Shown in pieces: positions 1 through 6,325 of a DNA stretch of 6,704 bases. Source of the DNA: Alphaproteobacteria bacterium (GTDB taxonomy: Bacteria > Pseudomonadota > Alphaproteobacteria > Rickettsiales > VGDC01); contig VGDC01000109.1 in the NCBI GenBank assembly GCA_016869895.1, positions 1 through 6,704 on the forward strand, read 5' to 3'. The position numbers and the translations under genes are program-made. The stretch's first letter is position 1; every line of letters starts with the position of its first letter. Under the pieces are notes generated by a model. It saw only the letters and a program-made list of their open reading frames with translations, was not told where the DNA came from and made no database searches.

Positions 1-52
1 TGGTAGTGAGCAAGTGGCGCGCGGCGAGGGAGAATTCCGAAGGGTTGTGCAT
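1..52 (-). CDS. Possible N-terminus of a divergent gene, cut by the left edge
   Basis: An open frame on the minus strand begins with ATG at 52-50 and runs off the window after 17 codons, reading MHNPSEFSLAARHLLTT. Most of its codons end in G or C, as in the neighbouring genes, whereas the two open plus-strand frames over the same bases use less typical codons (CGA, AGG, GGT, AGT) and stop before hutI. The ribosome-binding site is poor: only an AAAGAG-like stretch about ten bases upstream. If real, the gene is divergent from hutI and could be another hut gene or a regulator, but I do not recognise the family from 17 residues. It does not resemble the start of HutH, HutF or HutC as I know them. 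Chance is a real alternative. Confidence 0.3.
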   Translation of the reverse strand, partial: MHNPSEFSLAARHLLTT

Positions 53-119
53 TTCCGTATTACTCTTTAATGTGCATCCGATGCTTTAATGGCATGAATC
101 ATAAGGGAAGGGTCGCCCC
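53..119. promoter_or_regulatory. Leader and probable promoter region of hutI
   Basis: This short AT-richer stretch precedes hutI and probably holds its promoter. It contains two copies of CTTTAATG (65-72 and 84-91, 19 bases apart), each including TTTAAT, a 5-of-6 match to a sigma-70 -10 box. No convincing -35 box sits at the right distance from either copy. Between the copies lies a small interrupted palindrome, GCAT-CCG-ATGC (74-84), whose arms are too short to call an operator. A purine-rich Shine-Dalgarno sequence, AGGGAAGGG at about 104-112, ends 7 bases before the hutI ATG and fixes that start. I see no canonical HutC operator. Confidence 0.3.
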
Positions 120-1367
120 ATGCAACAGCCAAGTGAAAACAGCAACGAATGGGACGCGGTGTGGATCAATGCCCATCTGGCGACGATGGAATCCACGCCG
201 GAAAACCCCCTCGGCCTGTTCCGCGATGGCGCGGTGGCCGTGAAGGACGGGCGCATCGTCTGGGTGGGGCCGATGTCCGACTTGCGCAACCAGTCTGGCT
301 TAGAACACGCGCAGGTGCATGATTGCAAAAGCAAATGGCTGACCCCCGGCCTCATCGATTCGCACACCCATCTCGTCTATGCGGGCAACCGCGCCAAGGA
401 ATTCGCACGCCGCTTGGCAGGCGAAAGCTACGCCGAAATCGCCGCATCCGGCGGGGGCATCATGTCCACTGTGTCCGCCACTCGCGCTGCCAGCGAGGAT
501 GCGCTCATCGAGCAGACCATGCCGCGATTAGAGCGGTTGATGGGCGAGGGAGTGACGACCATCGAAATCAAATCCGGCTATGGGCTGGACACCAAGAACG
601 AGTTGAAGATGCTGCGCGTGGCGCGGCGATTGGGCGAATGGCAGAAGGTGCGCATCCGCACCAGTTTCTTGGCCGCCCATGCCCTGCCGCCGGAATTTTC
701 AGGCCGTGCGGATGATTACATCACCCATATCTGCGAAGAGATGCTGCCCGCCGCCGTCGAGGAAGGGCTGGTGGATGCGGTGGACGGATTCTGCGAGCAT
801 CTCGCCTTCTCCAATGCGCAGATGCGCCGTGTGTTCGAAGCAGCGCGCCGCCATAAACTGCCCGTGAAGCTCCACGCCGAGCAGCTTTCCAATCAGCATG
901 GGGCAGAGTTGGTCGCAGAATTCGGCGGCCTTTCCGCTGACCATATCGAATACCTTGATGAAGCGGGGGTGAAAGCCATGGCCGCTGCGGGAACGGTCGG
1001 CACGCTGCTCCCTGCGGCGTTCTATTTCCTGCGCGAAACCCAGAAACCGCCGATTGACCTCATGCGCGAGCATGGCGTGGCGATGGCGGTGGCGACGGAT
1101 TCCAACCCCGGCACCGCGCCCATCGAGACTTTGCTCTTGACCCTGAACATGGCCAGCACCTGCTTCGGCCTGACCATTTCCGAAGCGCTGCTGGGCGTGA
1201 CCCGCCATGCCGCCAAGGCCTTGGGCGCAGAGGAGCAGCTGGGCAGTTTGACCATCGGCAAAGTGGCGGATTTCGCCGTGTGGAACGTCAGCGATCTGGC
1301 GGAATTGCCCTATCGTATCGGCGCGAACCCGTTATCCTCGCGCGTCTATGCTGGGCAACGCACATGA
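120..1367 (+). CDS. hutI: Imidazolonepropionase (HutI)
   Basis: This enzyme hydrolyses 4-imidazolone-5-propionate to N-formimino-L-glutamate, the third step of histidine breakdown, in the cytoplasm. It is a metal-dependent amidohydrolase of 415 residues, close to the usual 400-410. The family signatures are all present: the HxH metal ligands in TPGLIDSHTHLVYAG (His82, His84), the IEIKSGYGLD segment that follows the first half of the barrel, KLHAEQ (His252), SADHIEYL (His275) and the metal-binding aspartate in ATDSNPG (Asp327). The spacing matches that of the Bacillus subtilis enzyme. The C-terminal GSLTIGKVADFAVW is the closing beta-sandwich typical of amidohydrolases. The ATG at 120 is supported by an AGGGAAGGG site 7 bases upstream. 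Its stop overlaps the next gene's start as ATGA, implying co-transcription and translational coupling. No truncation or missing active-site residue was seen. Confidence 0.97.
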   Translation: MQQPSENSNEWDAVWINAHLATMESTPENPLGLFRDGAVAVKDGRIVWVGPMSDLRNQSGLEHAQVHDCKSKWLTPGLIDSHTHLVYAGNRAKEFARRLAGESYAEIAASGGGIMSTVSATRAASEDALIEQTMPRLERLMGEGVTTIEIKSGYGLDTKNELKMLRVARRLGEWQKVRIRTSFLAAHALPPEFSGRADDYITHICEEMLPAAVEEGLVDAVDGFCEHLAFSNAQMRRVFEAARRHKLPVKLHAEQLSNQHGAELVAEFGGLSADHIEYLDEAGVKAMAAAGTVGTLLPAAFYFLRETQKPPIDLMREHGVAMAVATDSNPGTAPIETLLLTLNMASTCFGLTISEALLGVTRHAAKALGAEEQLGSLTIGKVADFAVWNVSDLAELPYRIGANPLSSRVYAGQRT

Positions 1368-2047
1368 AGCTTTTTCTGCGCCTTTGCGCTTTTTTCGCGG
1401 CACTTGGAATCCTCGCGCTGCTGGCCGTGCCTTTTGTGGATGCGCAACGCGCCGTGCCGAAGGAAGACCGCCGCGCTGGGCTTATCGGCCTGAATTATTA
1501 TGCCAACCTGCGCTTTCTGCTAGGGCGTGTCGGTATGGGGGATGCGCTGAAACCTCTGCAAGCTGCCGCTTATCAAACCGTATCGGGATATGATGACATC
1601 ATTGGTGCGCAGGCCTATGCGGATTATCTGTTCTATGTGCTCCCTGCAGATGGGCAGAAATCGCTGGATATCCGCCTTGCCCAAAGCCGCGAAGTGCAGG
1701 AGAAAGCCAAGGACGTGCAACAGCAACCGCTGCCCGAAGGTCTGGCGGCGGCCTATTATTGGCATCTGATGGACGATGCGGCGAAAGCCGTGCTGAAACT
1801 TGCCGAGAAAGAAGCCCTTTGCAGCCACCCCTACACGGCGGTTTACCGCGAAATCCGCACGGCCTTCCGCGCGAACAGCCCGCACATCGCGCAACTATTG
1901 GTGCGCGAGGGCAAGCTGAAAGCGGCGGATGTGAAACCGAATGCGGGTGTTCGCAGCAAGGTGGCGGAGCAGGCGGATGCATTCATCCAGTCGGATTGTG
2001 CATTTTCCGCTGGTGAGCTGCCGAAGCTGCCAGCCGAAGCGGATTAA
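1364..2047 (+). CDS. Exported protein of unknown function, coupled to hutI
   Basis: I do not recognise this 227-residue protein. It begins with a clear export signal: MKLFLRL, a hydrophobic core over about residues 8-25, and a likely signal peptidase I site after Ala27 (VDA|Q). There is no lipobox, so it is probably periplasmic or anchored by an uncleaved helix. The mature part looks largely helical and is rich in Ala, Tyr and charged residues. Its only two cysteines (Cys153 and Cys212) could form a disulfide in the periplasm. The frame is open upstream to 1280, but I chose 1364 because that ATG overlaps the hutI stop as ATGA and puts the signal sequence at the N-terminus; the upstream extension is polar and lies inside hutI. 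There is no strong ribosome-binding site, consistent with coupling to hutI translation. Co-expression with a cytoplasmic enzyme is suggestive but gives no function. Its stop overlaps that of the convergent small gene. Confidence 0.8.
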   Translation: MKLFLRLCAFFAALGILALLAVPFVDAQRAVPKEDRRAGLIGLNYYANLRFLLGRVGMGDALKPLQAAAYQTVSGYDDIIGAQAYADYLFYVLPADGQKSLDIRLAQSREVQEKAKDVQQQPLPEGLAAAYYWHLMDDAAKAVLKLAEKEALCSHPYTAVYREIRTAFRANSPHIAQLLVREGKLKAADVKPNAGVRSKVAEQADAFIQSDCAFSAGELPKLPAEAD

Positions 2048-2223
2048 GCCTTTTTGTCACGCCCGATGAGGAAGTACACCGCCATGCCCACTATGGGGAA
2101 GGCCAGCACGACCACGATCCACACGACCTTCTTCAGGCCGCTCCAGTTCTCCTTCAGGATGTTCCAGATAGCGTAGATGTCGAGTGCGAGGATGATGAGT
2201 CCGAAAAGTCCGTAATCGCCCAT
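2044..2223 (-). CDS. Small two-helix membrane protein, PLDc_N type
   Basis: This gene encodes 59 residues. The protein starts MGDYGLFGLIILALDIYAIW, has a short hydrophilic loop (about residues 24-32, NWSGLKKV-like), then a second helix (about 33-53) containing VVWIVVVLAFPIVG and ending YFLIGRDKKA. The pattern of hydrophobic helix, W-hydrophobic-P-x-x-G, then Y-hydrophobic-x-GR is typical of the PLDc_N domain (phospholipase D-nuclease N-terminal), which precedes the catalytic HKD domains in cardiolipin synthases and also occurs alone in short proteins. No HKD domain follows, so this is a stand-alone membrane protein of unknown role, not an enzyme. The start is supported by AAAGGG (2232-2237 complement) 8 bases upstream. 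It lies 66 bases downstream of hutG on the same strand and may be co-transcribed with it. Its stop codon interlocks with that of the convergent exported-protein gene. The family call is from the motif by eye. Confidence 0.85.
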   Translation of the reverse strand: MGDYGLFGLIILALDIYAIWNILKENWSGLKKVVWIVVVLAFPIVGMAVYFLIGRDKKA

Positions 2224-2237
2224 GGGAAGAGCCCTTT

Positions 2238-2261
2238 CTTAATGGTTGCTTCCCCATTAAG
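2238..2261. repeat. Inverted repeat between hutG and the small membrane gene
   Basis: CTTAATGG (2238-2245) and CCATTAAG (2254-2261) form a perfect 8-base inverted repeat around an 8-base loop. In the hutG-to-small-gene direction it directly abuts the AAAGGG ribosome-binding site of the small gene. No T-run follows on either strand, so it does not look like an intrinsic terminator. It could be an intercistronic RNA hairpin affecting processing or translation, a protein-binding site, or chance. Confidence 0.4.
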
Positions 2262-2289
2262 CCTCACCGGCGCATTAAAAAGTCATATG

Positions 2290-3081
2290 TCAGTGCATCG
2301 CCCAGTGGATAAGCTTCTCCACCAGAGGTTTCAGCACGAGTCTCTGCATCTGCGCGGCCTTGGCGGGTGCATATTCGAAGGGTTCGCCCTCGTGCATATA
2401 GTCCTTCTGCGCCATCTCCAGCTGGATGACATGGCTGCCGATGTCGGGCTTGCCATAGTTTCGGGTGATGTATCCGCCTTTGAATCGCCCGTTCAGCACG
2501 GTGGAATAGGGGCTGGCTTCGCAGACGCCCAGCACTTTCTCGGTCAGGTCGGCGGCGGCGGTTTCCCCCCCCGATGTGCCGATGCTTAAACTCGGCAATA
2601 CACCCTCGAATAGCTGCGGCACTTCAGAGCGGATGGAATGGGCGTCCAACAACACGGCACGACCATATTTCTCGATAGTACCCGCCAGCACTTTCTGGAG
2701 TTTGTTGTGATAGGGCTGCCAATACGCGGCGATGCGCTCCTGCACTTCGCGCGCGTCCGGCTCTTCGCCTTTGAGATAGATGGGCTTTCCGTCGAAGGTA
2801 TGCAGCGGCACGACCTCGGTGTTGAATTGGCCGGGATATAGCGTCTCTGCTGCTTTGTTGCGGTTCAGGTCGACCATATAGCGGGAATTCTGCGCCACCA
2901 GCAGATGCGCGCCTGTGTCCCGCACAAAGGCATAGAGCCGCTCCACGTGCCAGTCGGTATCGGGGAGGGATTGGGCTTCAGGTGTGAAGCGCGCCTTCAG
3001 CTGCGGCGGCACGTGCGTTCCCGCATGGGGAATATTGACAATCACCGGTGTAGTGCCGGGATAGTAATGGTACAGCTCCAT
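2290..3081 (-). CDS. hutG: N-formylglutamate deformylase (HutG)
   Basis: This enzyme hydrolyses N-formyl-L-glutamate to L-glutamate and formate, the last step of the five-step histidine pathway in which HutF first deiminates formiminoglutamate. The 263-residue length fits the family (about 260-270). Family motifs in order are VNIPHAGTHVP (16-25), LPDTDWHVERLY (39-50), SRYMVDLNR (66-74), the metal-site-like LLDAHSIRS (144-152), LNGRFKGGYITRNYG (196-210) and HVIQLEMAQKDYM (217-229). It belongs to the N-formylglutamate amidohydrolase family and is unrelated to the arginase-like formiminoglutamase that is also called HutG. The ATG at 3081 has AAGGA 7 bases upstream. It diverges from hutU across a short shared promoter region. 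A run of eight G on the coding strand (2565-2572), encoding part of SGGE, is intact in frame here. Confidence 0.95.
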   Translation of the reverse strand: MELYHYYPGTTPVIVNIPHAGTHVPPQLKARFTPEAQSLPDTDWHVERLYAFVRDTGAHLLVAQNSRYMVDLNRNKAAETLYPGQFNTEVVPLHTFDGKPIYLKGEEPDAREVQERIAAYWQPYHNKLQKVLAGTIEKYGRAVLLDAHSIRSEVPQLFEGVLPSLSIGTSGGETAAADLTEKVLGVCEASPYSTVLNGRFKGGYITRNYGKPDIGSHVIQLEMAQKDYMHEGEPFEYAPAKAAQMQRLVLKPLVEKLIHWAMH

Positions 3082-3171
3082 GCTGGGTTCCTTGGAGTTT
3101 ACAGTGCCATAAGAGTTAGTGTAGTGTAGCGCAATCTAAAAAAATGACCAAGAAAAATGAAGAGGTTATGC
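3082..3171. promoter_or_regulatory. Divergent hutG/hutU promoter region
   Basis: These 90 bases separate two divergent hut genes and should contain promoters for both. Toward hutU, TTTACA (3098-3103) and TGTAGT (3120-3125) are 16 bases apart and match sigma-70 consensus at 5 and 4 of 6 positions. Toward hutG, a weaker pair can be read on the minus strand: TTGGTC, 17 bases, TACACT. The two proposed -10 boxes overlap around a short tandem repeat, AGTGT-AGTGT-AG (3118-3129), which could be a regulator target. No clear HutC-type palindrome is visible. The individual boxes are uncertain; the location of promoters in this gap is more secure. Confidence 0.4.
3160..3165 (+). promoter_or_regulatory. 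Ribosome-binding site that decides the hutU start
   Basis: AAGAGG lies 6 bases before the ATG at 3172. The alternative in-frame ATG at 3157 lies before this site and has only an A-rich stretch upstream. The site therefore supports 3172 as the real start. Confidence 0.65.
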
Positions 3172-4845
3172 ATGAGCGTCAATAACTTGTCCCATAAAAC
3201 ACACAATTCCCGCGTGATTCGCGCGGCGAAGGGCACCCAGCTTTCCGCCAAATCCTGGCTTACCGAAGCTCCTTTGCGGATGTTGATGAACAACCTCGAC
3301 CCTGACGTGGCCGAACATCCCGATAACCTCGTGGTCTACGGCGGCATCGGCAAAGCCGCGCGCAACTGGGAATGCTACGATGCCATCGTCGAGACGCTCA
3401 CGAATCTGGACGAAGACGAGACCTTGCTGGTGCAGTCCGGCAAGCCCGTCGGCGTGTTCAAGACGCATAAAGACTCGCCGCGTGTACTCATCGCGAATTC
3501 CAACCTAGTTCCGAACTGGGCGAATTGGGAGCATTTCCGCGAGTTGGATAAAAAAGGCCTCGCCATGTACGGGCAGATGACCGCCGGTTCATGGATTTAC
3601 ATCGGCACGCAGGGCATCGTGCAGGGAACCTATGAGACTTTCGTGGAGATGGGGCGCCGCCATTATAACGGCGATCTTTCCGGCAAATGGATTCTCACGG
3701 GCGGTCTGGGCGGCATGGGCGGTGCGCAGCCGCTGGCCGCGACTATGGCTGGGGCATCCATGCTGGCGGTGGATTGCGATGCCACCCGCATCGAAAAACG
3801 CCTGCAAACCCGTTACCTCGACAAAATGACTAGCTCCCTTGATGAAGCGCTGAACTGGGTGCAGAACGCGACGAAGCCCATCTCCGTGGGGCTGCTCGGC
3901 AATGCGGCTGAAGTCTTCCCCGAACTCGTCAAACGTGGCATCCGCCCCGATGCGGTGACTGACCAGACCTCCGCCCATGACCCGCTGAACGGCTATCTTC
4001 CCGCCGGCTTCACGCTGGCACAGGCGGCGGAACTGCGCGCCAAAGACCCCGAAGCACTGGTGCAGAAGGCGAAAGAATCGATGGCCTTGCAGGTGCAGGC
4101 GATGCTGGATTTCCAGAAACAAGGCATCCCCACTTTCGATTACGGCAACAACATCCGCGCCATGGCGGAAGATGTCGGCGTGACCAACGCTTTCGATTTC
4201 CCCGGTTTCGTGCCGGCCTACATACGCCCGCTCTTCTGCCGTGGCATCGGCCCGTTCCGCTGGGCGGCGTTGTCGGGTGATCCTGAGGACATCTACAAGA
4301 CCGATGCGAAGGTGAAAGAGCTGCTGCCGCATGACAAACATCTGCATAACTGGCTGGATATGGCGAAAGAGCGCATCCAGTTCCAAGGCGTTCCGGCGCG
4401 TATCTGTTGGGTGGGCTTGGGCGACCGCGCGAAGCTGGGTCTCGCCTTCAACGAAATGGTGAAGAACGGCGAGCTGAAAGCCCCTGTGGTCATCGGCCGT
4501 GACCACTTGGATTCCGGCTCGGTCGCGTCACCGAACCGCGAAACCGAAGCCATGCAGGACGGTTCGGATGCCGTGTCCGACTGGCCGCTATTGAACGCGC
4601 TTCTCAACACCGCTGGCGGCGCGACATGGGTGTCGCTCCATCATGGCGGCGGCGTGGGCATGGGTTATTCCCAGCATAGCGGCATGGTCATCGTGGCCGA
4701 TGGTACGGAAGATGCCGCCAAACGCTTGGAGCGCGTGCTGACCAACGACCCCGCCACCGGCGTGATGCGTCACGCCGATGCGGGATACGACATCGCCATC
4801 GACTGCGCGAAGGAAAAGGGATTGCACTTACCGATGGTGAAATGA
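3172..4845 (+). CDS. hutU: Urocanate hydratase (HutU)
   Basis: Urocanase adds water to urocanate to give 4-imidazolone-5-propionate, the second step of histidine catabolism, using tightly bound NAD+ as an electrophile; it is a cytoplasmic homodimer in studied bacteria. From the ATG at 3172 the protein has 557 residues, matching the usual length of about 556-560. Landmarks are DNLVVYGGIGKAARNW (51-66), the glycine-rich NAD-binding turn GGLGGMGGAQP (177-187), DQTSAHDPLNGY, CRGIGPFRWAALSGDPEDI (from Cys356) and the urocanase signature FQGVPARICW (404-413). Its Cys412 corresponds to the active-site Cys410 of the Pseudomonas putida enzyme; the usual Leu in that motif is Val here, a mild change. 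The frame is open from an earlier ATG at 3157, which would add MKRLC, but AAGAGG at 3160-3165 favours 3172. It is followed directly by a strong terminator, so it is probably the last or only gene of its transcript. Confidence 0.97.
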   Translation: MSVNNLSHKTHNSRVIRAAKGTQLSAKSWLTEAPLRMLMNNLDPDVAEHPDNLVVYGGIGKAARNWECYDAIVETLTNLDEDETLLVQSGKPVGVFKTHKDSPRVLIANSNLVPNWANWEHFRELDKKGLAMYGQMTAGSWIYIGTQGIVQGTYETFVEMGRRHYNGDLSGKWILTGGLGGMGGAQPLAATMAGASMLAVDCDATRIEKRLQTRYLDKMTSSLDEALNWVQNATKPISVGLLGNAAEVFPELVKRGIRPDAVTDQTSAHDPLNGYLPAGFTLAQAAELRAKDPEALVQKAKESMALQVQAMLDFQKQGIPTFDYGNNIRAMAEDVGVTNAFDFPGFVPAYIRPLFCRGIGPFRWAALSGDPEDIYKTDAKVKELLPHDKHLHNWLDMAKERIQFQGVPARICWVGLGDRAKLGLAFNEMVKNGELKAPVVIGRDHLDSGSVASPNRETEAMQDGSDAVSDWPLLNALLNTAGGATWVSLHHGGGVGMGYSQHSGMVIVADGTEDAAKRLERVLTNDPATGVMRHADAGYDIAIDCAKEKGLHLPMVK

Positions 4846-4861
4846 GCGGGTTCAACCAAAC

Positions 4862-4895
4862 AAAAAAGGCGGCTCTTTGCGGAGCCGCCTTTTTT
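4862..4895. terminator. Bidirectional intrinsic terminator between hutU and pelG
   Basis: GGCGGCTC (4868-4875) and GAGCCGCC (4882-4889) form a perfect 8-base GC-rich stem with a 6-base loop, TTTGCG. The stem is preceded by six A (4862-4867) and followed by six T (4890-4895), so a terminator with a U-tract forms on either strand. It sits 16 bases after the hutU stop and 17 bases after the end of the convergent pelG, so one hairpin can end both transcripts. Confidence 0.93.
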
Positions 4896-4912
4896 GTTGT
4901 GCATGGGAATGC

Positions 4913-6325
4913 TTACTCGTCCTTCAATCCTTCGAAGGCAGGGCGGAGCGAGTTATTGCTGGTGATGAACGCGTGGTAAGGCAGGTTCTTCACATGGTTG
5001 AACAGGAAGAATGCCGCGAGGATGAACGTGCTCAACGCCGAAAGGAAATAACCGTATCCATAGAAGGGGAAGCCCAGATGGATGGTCATGAAGGTGAACA
5101 CGGAGTTCGTGAAGAAGAAGTATCCGTGCAGCCACATGAAGGCTTTGCGGCAGTCGAAATAGGACAGGATGATGACCGCGAAGAGCATCAACGCGTGGAA
5201 GAACGCGCCCAGCGTGGTGATGCGGAAGATGGACAATTCCTGGAAGCTGACATCGAAGACCTCGAACAGCTTCGCCGCCAGCAGGATGGCCAGCACCGTG
5301 ATGCTGCCCTGAAGCACGATGAAGTTGCGCGCGCTTTCCTTGATGGAGCCGATGAGCTTGGCGTGGTTCTCGCGGATGACGCTCAGGGTCTTGTGCTCCA
5401 GAATGTCATAGTAGAAACGCTGGTAACGCACGAAGAAGTTGGTCTCCACGCTGAAGATGAACAGGCCGATGGCGGGAAGGATGGTCAACAGGGCGAGGAA
5501 GGTCGCGTTATCATACAGCGAGAAATAGCGGAATCCGCTTTCCAGACGGCTGGCTTCCGGCGCGAAGAACCACATGATCCATTTGTCGATCCAGATGGCG
5601 GCGTTATAGAAGAAACCCGCGAAGATCATCTGCCAGTAGCGTTTATAATACAGGTGCAGCTTGGTGGGGTTGGATGCCAGCTTGAAGGGGTATTCGGCCA
5701 GCACCTTGCCGATGAGGGCGAAGAGGATATAGGCCTGACCGATAGAGAAACCGATGAGCATGCCGAGGCCGCCGTGGTCGGTCTTGAACACCTGCGCCAG
5801 CAGGAATGCCAGCACCATGCCGATGAAGAAGCTGCGGGAAACGGCCATGTAGTCTTTCAGCGCGAGGACGAAGACGCCCAGAAGCCACGTGACACCCGTG
5901 ATGATGAGGTTTCCATAAGCCATCAGGCGGAAGGCGAAGGGCAGCTCGATGAAGACGAAGTAGAACCACAGCCCGACAGGAATTAGCACTACGGTCAAAA
6001 GCGCCATGCTTTGCAGCAGCACCGTGGGCGCGAGCGTCACCCGCTGGCGGTGGATGGAGTCGGCCAGATAGCGCGTCACCACGAGATACACAGGGCCGGA
6101 GAACATCAGCGTCAGCGAGAAGTTATAGACGATGGTCTCGCGGAAGTTCAGCACATCCTCGGAGTTATAGCTGCCGGGGAAAAGCAGGACGATGCCCGCC
6201 AATGCCACGACCGTGAAGAGCCATGGGCCAGCGGCGGCGACGGTGCCGTGGCTGAATGCGCCGAGCACGCCGATGATGTTGTCGCGTTCCGCGAGGCGTT
6301 TAAGGGTGAAGCCGATACCAGCCAT
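4913..6325 (-). CDS. pelG: Pel exopolysaccharide inner-membrane transporter PelG
   Basis: PelG is a polytopic inner-membrane protein, related to polysaccharide flippases of the MOP type, thought to carry the Pel polymer across the inner membrane as part of a complex with PelD, PelE and the glycosyltransferase PelF. This 470-residue protein is close to the roughly 456 of Pseudomonas aeruginosa PelG. It opens with MAGIGFTLKRLAERD, an N-terminal motif highly typical of PelG, followed by GPWLFTVV in the first helix. By eye there are about 12 membrane helices: near residues 30-49, 67-86, 101-126, 134-157, 165-181, 187-209, 232-254, 274-293, 336-356, 370-389, 397-418 and 423-443, with a charged stretch at about 297-335. 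Its start overlaps the pelF stop as TAATG, which implies coupled translation. It ends just before a shared terminator, so it is probably the last gene of the pel operon. Confidence 0.92.
   Translation of the reverse strand: MAGIGFTLKRLAERDNIIGVLGAFSHGTVAAAGPWLFTVVALAGIVLLFPGSYNSEDVLNFRETIVYNFSLTLMFSGPVYLVVTRYLADSIHRQRVTLAPTVLLQSMALLTVVLIPVGLWFYFVFIELPFAFRLMAYGNLIITGVTWLLGVFVLALKDYMAVSRSFFIGMVLAFLLAQVFKTDHGGLGMLIGFSIGQAYILFALIGKVLAEYPFKLASNPTKLHLYYKRYWQMIFAGFFYNAAIWIDKWIMWFFAPEASRLESGFRYFSLYDNATFLALLTILPAIGLFIFSVETNFFVRYQRFYYDILEHKTLSVIRENHAKLIGSIKESARNFIVLQGSITVLAILLAAKLFEVFDVSFQELSIFRITTLGAFFHALMLFAVIILSYFDCRKAFMWLHGYFFFTNSVFTFMTIHLGFPFYGYGYFLSALSTFILAAFFLFNHVKNLPYHAFITSNNSLRPAFEGLKDE

Noticed and set aside
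2..70. The C-terminal end of an upstream plus-strand gene at the left edge
   Set aside because: The frame uses codons unlike the neighbouring genes (CGA, AGG, many ending in T) and its peptide is not recognisable; the opposite strand fits better, though neither is proven.
1280..1363. An N-terminal extension of the exported-protein gene
   Set aside because: It would add a polar segment in front of the signal sequence and lies wholly within hutI; the ATGA junction at 1364 is a better start.
2057..2257. A 66-codon minus-strand frame over the small membrane gene
   Set aside because: It reads a low-complexity, Arg- and Pro-rich peptide in a different frame; the 59-residue frame at 2044-2223 has the helix pattern and ribosome-binding site.
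2242..2589. A plus-strand 115-codon frame opposite hutG
   Set aside because: It is antisense to conserved HutG motifs and has no family signature or ribosome-binding site.
3144..3185. A 13-codon open frame overlapping the hutU start, with one His codon (possible leader peptide)
   Set aside because: It has no ribosome-binding site, only a single His codon, and no alternative terminator hairpins nearby, so attenuation is not supported.
3589..4506. A 305-codon minus-strand frame inside hutU
   Set aside because: It lies opposite conserved hutU codons and has a His- and Arg-rich composition without family motifs; it is an antisense shadow in GC-rich DNA.
4877..5986. A long plus-strand open frame (369 codons) opposite pelG
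   Set aside because: It is extremely rich in Glu, Asp, Gln and His with no domain pattern, as expected when a hydrophobic membrane-protein gene is read on the opposite strand; pelG is unmistakable.
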